Shown piece after piece: positions 42,129-43,331 of a stretch of DNA of 43,331 nt. Both the position numbers and the translations under genes were made by a program. Below the pieces are notes generated by a model. It was not told the DNA's origin, did not search any database, and saw only the letters and a program-made list of their open reading frames with translations. Where the stretch lies: contig DASVQA010000148.1 in NCBI GenBank assembly GCA_036389375.1, forward strand, positions 1 through 43,331, given 5' to 3'. The DNA is from QHXQ01 sp036389375 (GTDB lineage Bacteria; Acidobacteriota; Blastocatellia; Pyrinomonadales; Pyrinomonadaceae). Every line of letters begins with the position of its first letter. Position 1 is the stretch's first letter.

Positions 42129-43331
42129 GTGACCGTCATTAACAGGGAGGCGCTGGCCGAGCGCGCCCGCAAAATGTTCACAGTGCCGACGAGCATCGCC
42201 AAGGCGATGGTCGATGCGCTGCCGCTCGCCTGTCAGACGGTCATCAAGAATCTCTACACCCTCAACGGCAATCAATATCTGATTAACGGCTCGGTCAAGG
42301 CGCTCACTCCTGTCCAGCAATACGATGTGCTCGCCTGTCTCAACGTGCCGAACGGCATCAAACTCGTGCTCGTCAAGGTCGGCGCAGGGCAGGCCGAGTT
42401 GGAAGTCCACTTCTTCAATAAAAACTATCTGCCCAAGTTCGTCGCGGACGCCGTGGCCAATCCGGCGCAGACGAAGCACATCTTTCCGCTCTCCGGCGGG
42501 CATCGCATAGTGGCCGGCCCCGCTTCAGGTCAGGTGCAGACGACGGCCATCAAAGCGCATCCAGACCCGGCGCAGCCCGTGCTGTTACTGACCGTCAAAC
42601 CCATCGGCGATTATTCGACCTACAAACTCGGCATCAACACAACGCTCTACCCGAACGTCGATCCACTCTTCAGCGAGATCGATTTCAAGTTTCGGCCCGG
42701 CTGCTTCAACATTGATTGCGCGCCCGAATGGGAGCGCGCGAGCGCGCCGCCACCGGAACCCGCCATTGATTATCTGGCGAAGGATTTCGACTCGTTCCGC
42801 CACACCCTGATCACGGCCATGATGGAGCGCGTGCCGGGTTGGCAGCCGACGAGCGAGGCCGATCTCGATCAAGTCCTCTTGGAACTCTTCAGCGCCGCAG
42901 CGGACGAGTTGAGCGACTATCAAGACCGCGTGATGAACGAGGCGTATCTGGCGAGCGCACGCAAACGTGTGTCGCTCGCGCGCCACGCCCGCCTGATGGA
43001 CTATCACATTCATCAGGGCAATCAGGCGACGACGTGGCTGGCGCTAGAGTTGGCGCTTGAATCCGGCCTGCTTAAAGAGTTCGACCTTGCGCCCGGCTTC
43101 AAAGTCTGGGCGGGCACGGAACACGAGGACGAACGCTCAGTCGTCTTCCTCACGCGCGCGCCGCAGCACGTCCACCAGTTGCTCAACCGCATGGGTCTCT
43201 ACACGTGGAACGATGCCGTGCCTTCGCTCGCCGCCGGCTCGACCAGCGCCGATCTCAAACTCTTCACCAGCGACACCACGCCCGTCTTCGACAAGGCTTC
43301 GGCCGACGCCGTGCAGGACTTGATCAGAGCG
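42129..43331 (+). CDS. Afp11-like baseplate wedge (gp6/J family), 5' part
   Basis: The reading frame is open from a GTG at 42129 to the window end (401 codons), so the gene is cut. GGAGG lies 11 bases upstream. Residues about 205-320 show the baseplate J/Afp11 pattern: PAIDYLAKDFDSFRHTLITAMMERVPGW, EADLDQVLLELFSAAADELSDYQDRVMNEAYLASARKRVSLARHARLMDYHIH. The first 200 residues (INREALAERARKMFTVPTS...) look like an extra N-terminal region with an alpha/beta character and two Cys near CFNIDCAPEW. Afp11 builds the wedge ring that couples the spike to the sheath. Family members are usually 600-1000 aa, so at least as much again lies beyond the edge. Confidence 0.88.
   Translation, partial: MTVINREALAERARKMFTVPTSIAKAMVDALPLACQTVIKNLYTLNGNQYLINGSVKALTPVQQYDVLACLNVPNGIKLVLVKVGAGQAELEVHFFNKNYLPKFVADAVANPAQTKHIFPLSGGHRIVAGPASGQVQTTAIKAHPDPAQPVLLLTVKPIGDYSTYKLGINTTLYPNVDPLFSEIDFKFRPGCFNIDCAPEWERASAPPPEPAIDYLAKDFDSFRHTLITAMMERVPGWQPTSEADLDQVLLELFSAAADELSDYQDRVMNEAYLASARKRVSLARHARLMDYHIHQGNQATTWLALELALESGLLKEFDLAPGFKVWAGTEHEDERSVVFLTRAPQHVHQLLNRMGLYTWNDAVPSLAAGSTSADLKLFTSDTTPVFDKASADAVQDLIRA

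Noticed and set aside
30042..43331. Type VI secretion system or R-type pyocin/prophage
   Set aside because: No TssJLM membrane complex or ClpV and no lysis, head or integrase genes. The Afp15-like ATPase, Pvc16-like cap and CIS-tube adaptor point to an eCIS.

Overview
The window is high-GC DNA that most resembles an Acidobacteriota chromosome (Blastocatellia or Vicinamibacteria type). This is an inference. It rests on a very large Oar-like TonB-dependent receptor with an N-terminal carboxypeptidase-regulatory domain, an S9 peptidase and amidohydrolase pair, PilN/PilO-type genes joined to an IPT-containing PilP-like protein, and a contractile injection system of the style found in environmental bacteria. 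I saw no tRNA, rRNA, CRISPR array, insertion sequence or integrase.

Left part (1-5.4 kb, minus strand): the 5' end of an HD-domain phosphohydrolase, a 1271-aa TonB-receptor-like outer membrane protein followed by a 16-bp perfect hairpin, and ribA. Next, on the plus strand (5.6-12.7 kb), come an FHA-GGDEF diguanylate cyclase, three exported proteins of unknown function (two of which share a weakly similar core), a pilN-pilO-pilP-like-pseudopilin operon with a strong terminator, and a 39-aa Lys/Gly/Ser-repeat protein behind an almost consensus sigma-70 promoter. That last gene is too short for ordinary ORF calling.

Middle part (12.9-27.2 kb): housekeeping and metabolic genes. These are trmL, typA/bipA, an exported amidohydrolase, a GT39-like membrane glycosyltransferase overlapping a 54-aa acidic protein, an S9 prolyl oligopeptidase, an unknown protein, a nucleoside hydrolase, a membrane PAS-GGDEF-EAL protein and a GNAT acetyltransferase. 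Two intact diguanylate-cyclase signatures with I-sites point to active c-di-GMP signalling.

Right part (27.9 kb to the end): an extracellular contractile injection system (eCIS, Afp/PVC-like) on the plus strand. Its gene order is sigma-54 activator, small winged-helix-like protein, sheath (800 aa), tube, Cys-containing baseplate protein, disordered protein, Pvc16-like cap, Afp15-like AAA+ ATPase, small coiled-coil protein, CIS-tube adaptor, separate LysM protein, gp27-like hub, separate gp5-like spike, PAAR-like tip, gp25-like wedge and the start of a gp6/J-like wedge protein, which is cut by the window end. Afp12-14 equivalents (second wedge, fibre, tape measure) and any cargo must lie beyond the edge. 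Many of the genes overlap by a few bases (ATGA, TTGA, TGATG), so they are probably one translationally coupled operon.

The most interesting point is the apparent control circuit. The activator has an intact GAFTGA motif but a receiver-like domain without a phosphorylatable aspartate. Just after its stop lies a perfect 22-bp palindrome with an extra half-site 23 bp away. About 120 bp further on is a GG-N10-GC sigma-54-type promoter, placed directly in front of the winged-helix gene that leads the eCIS operon.
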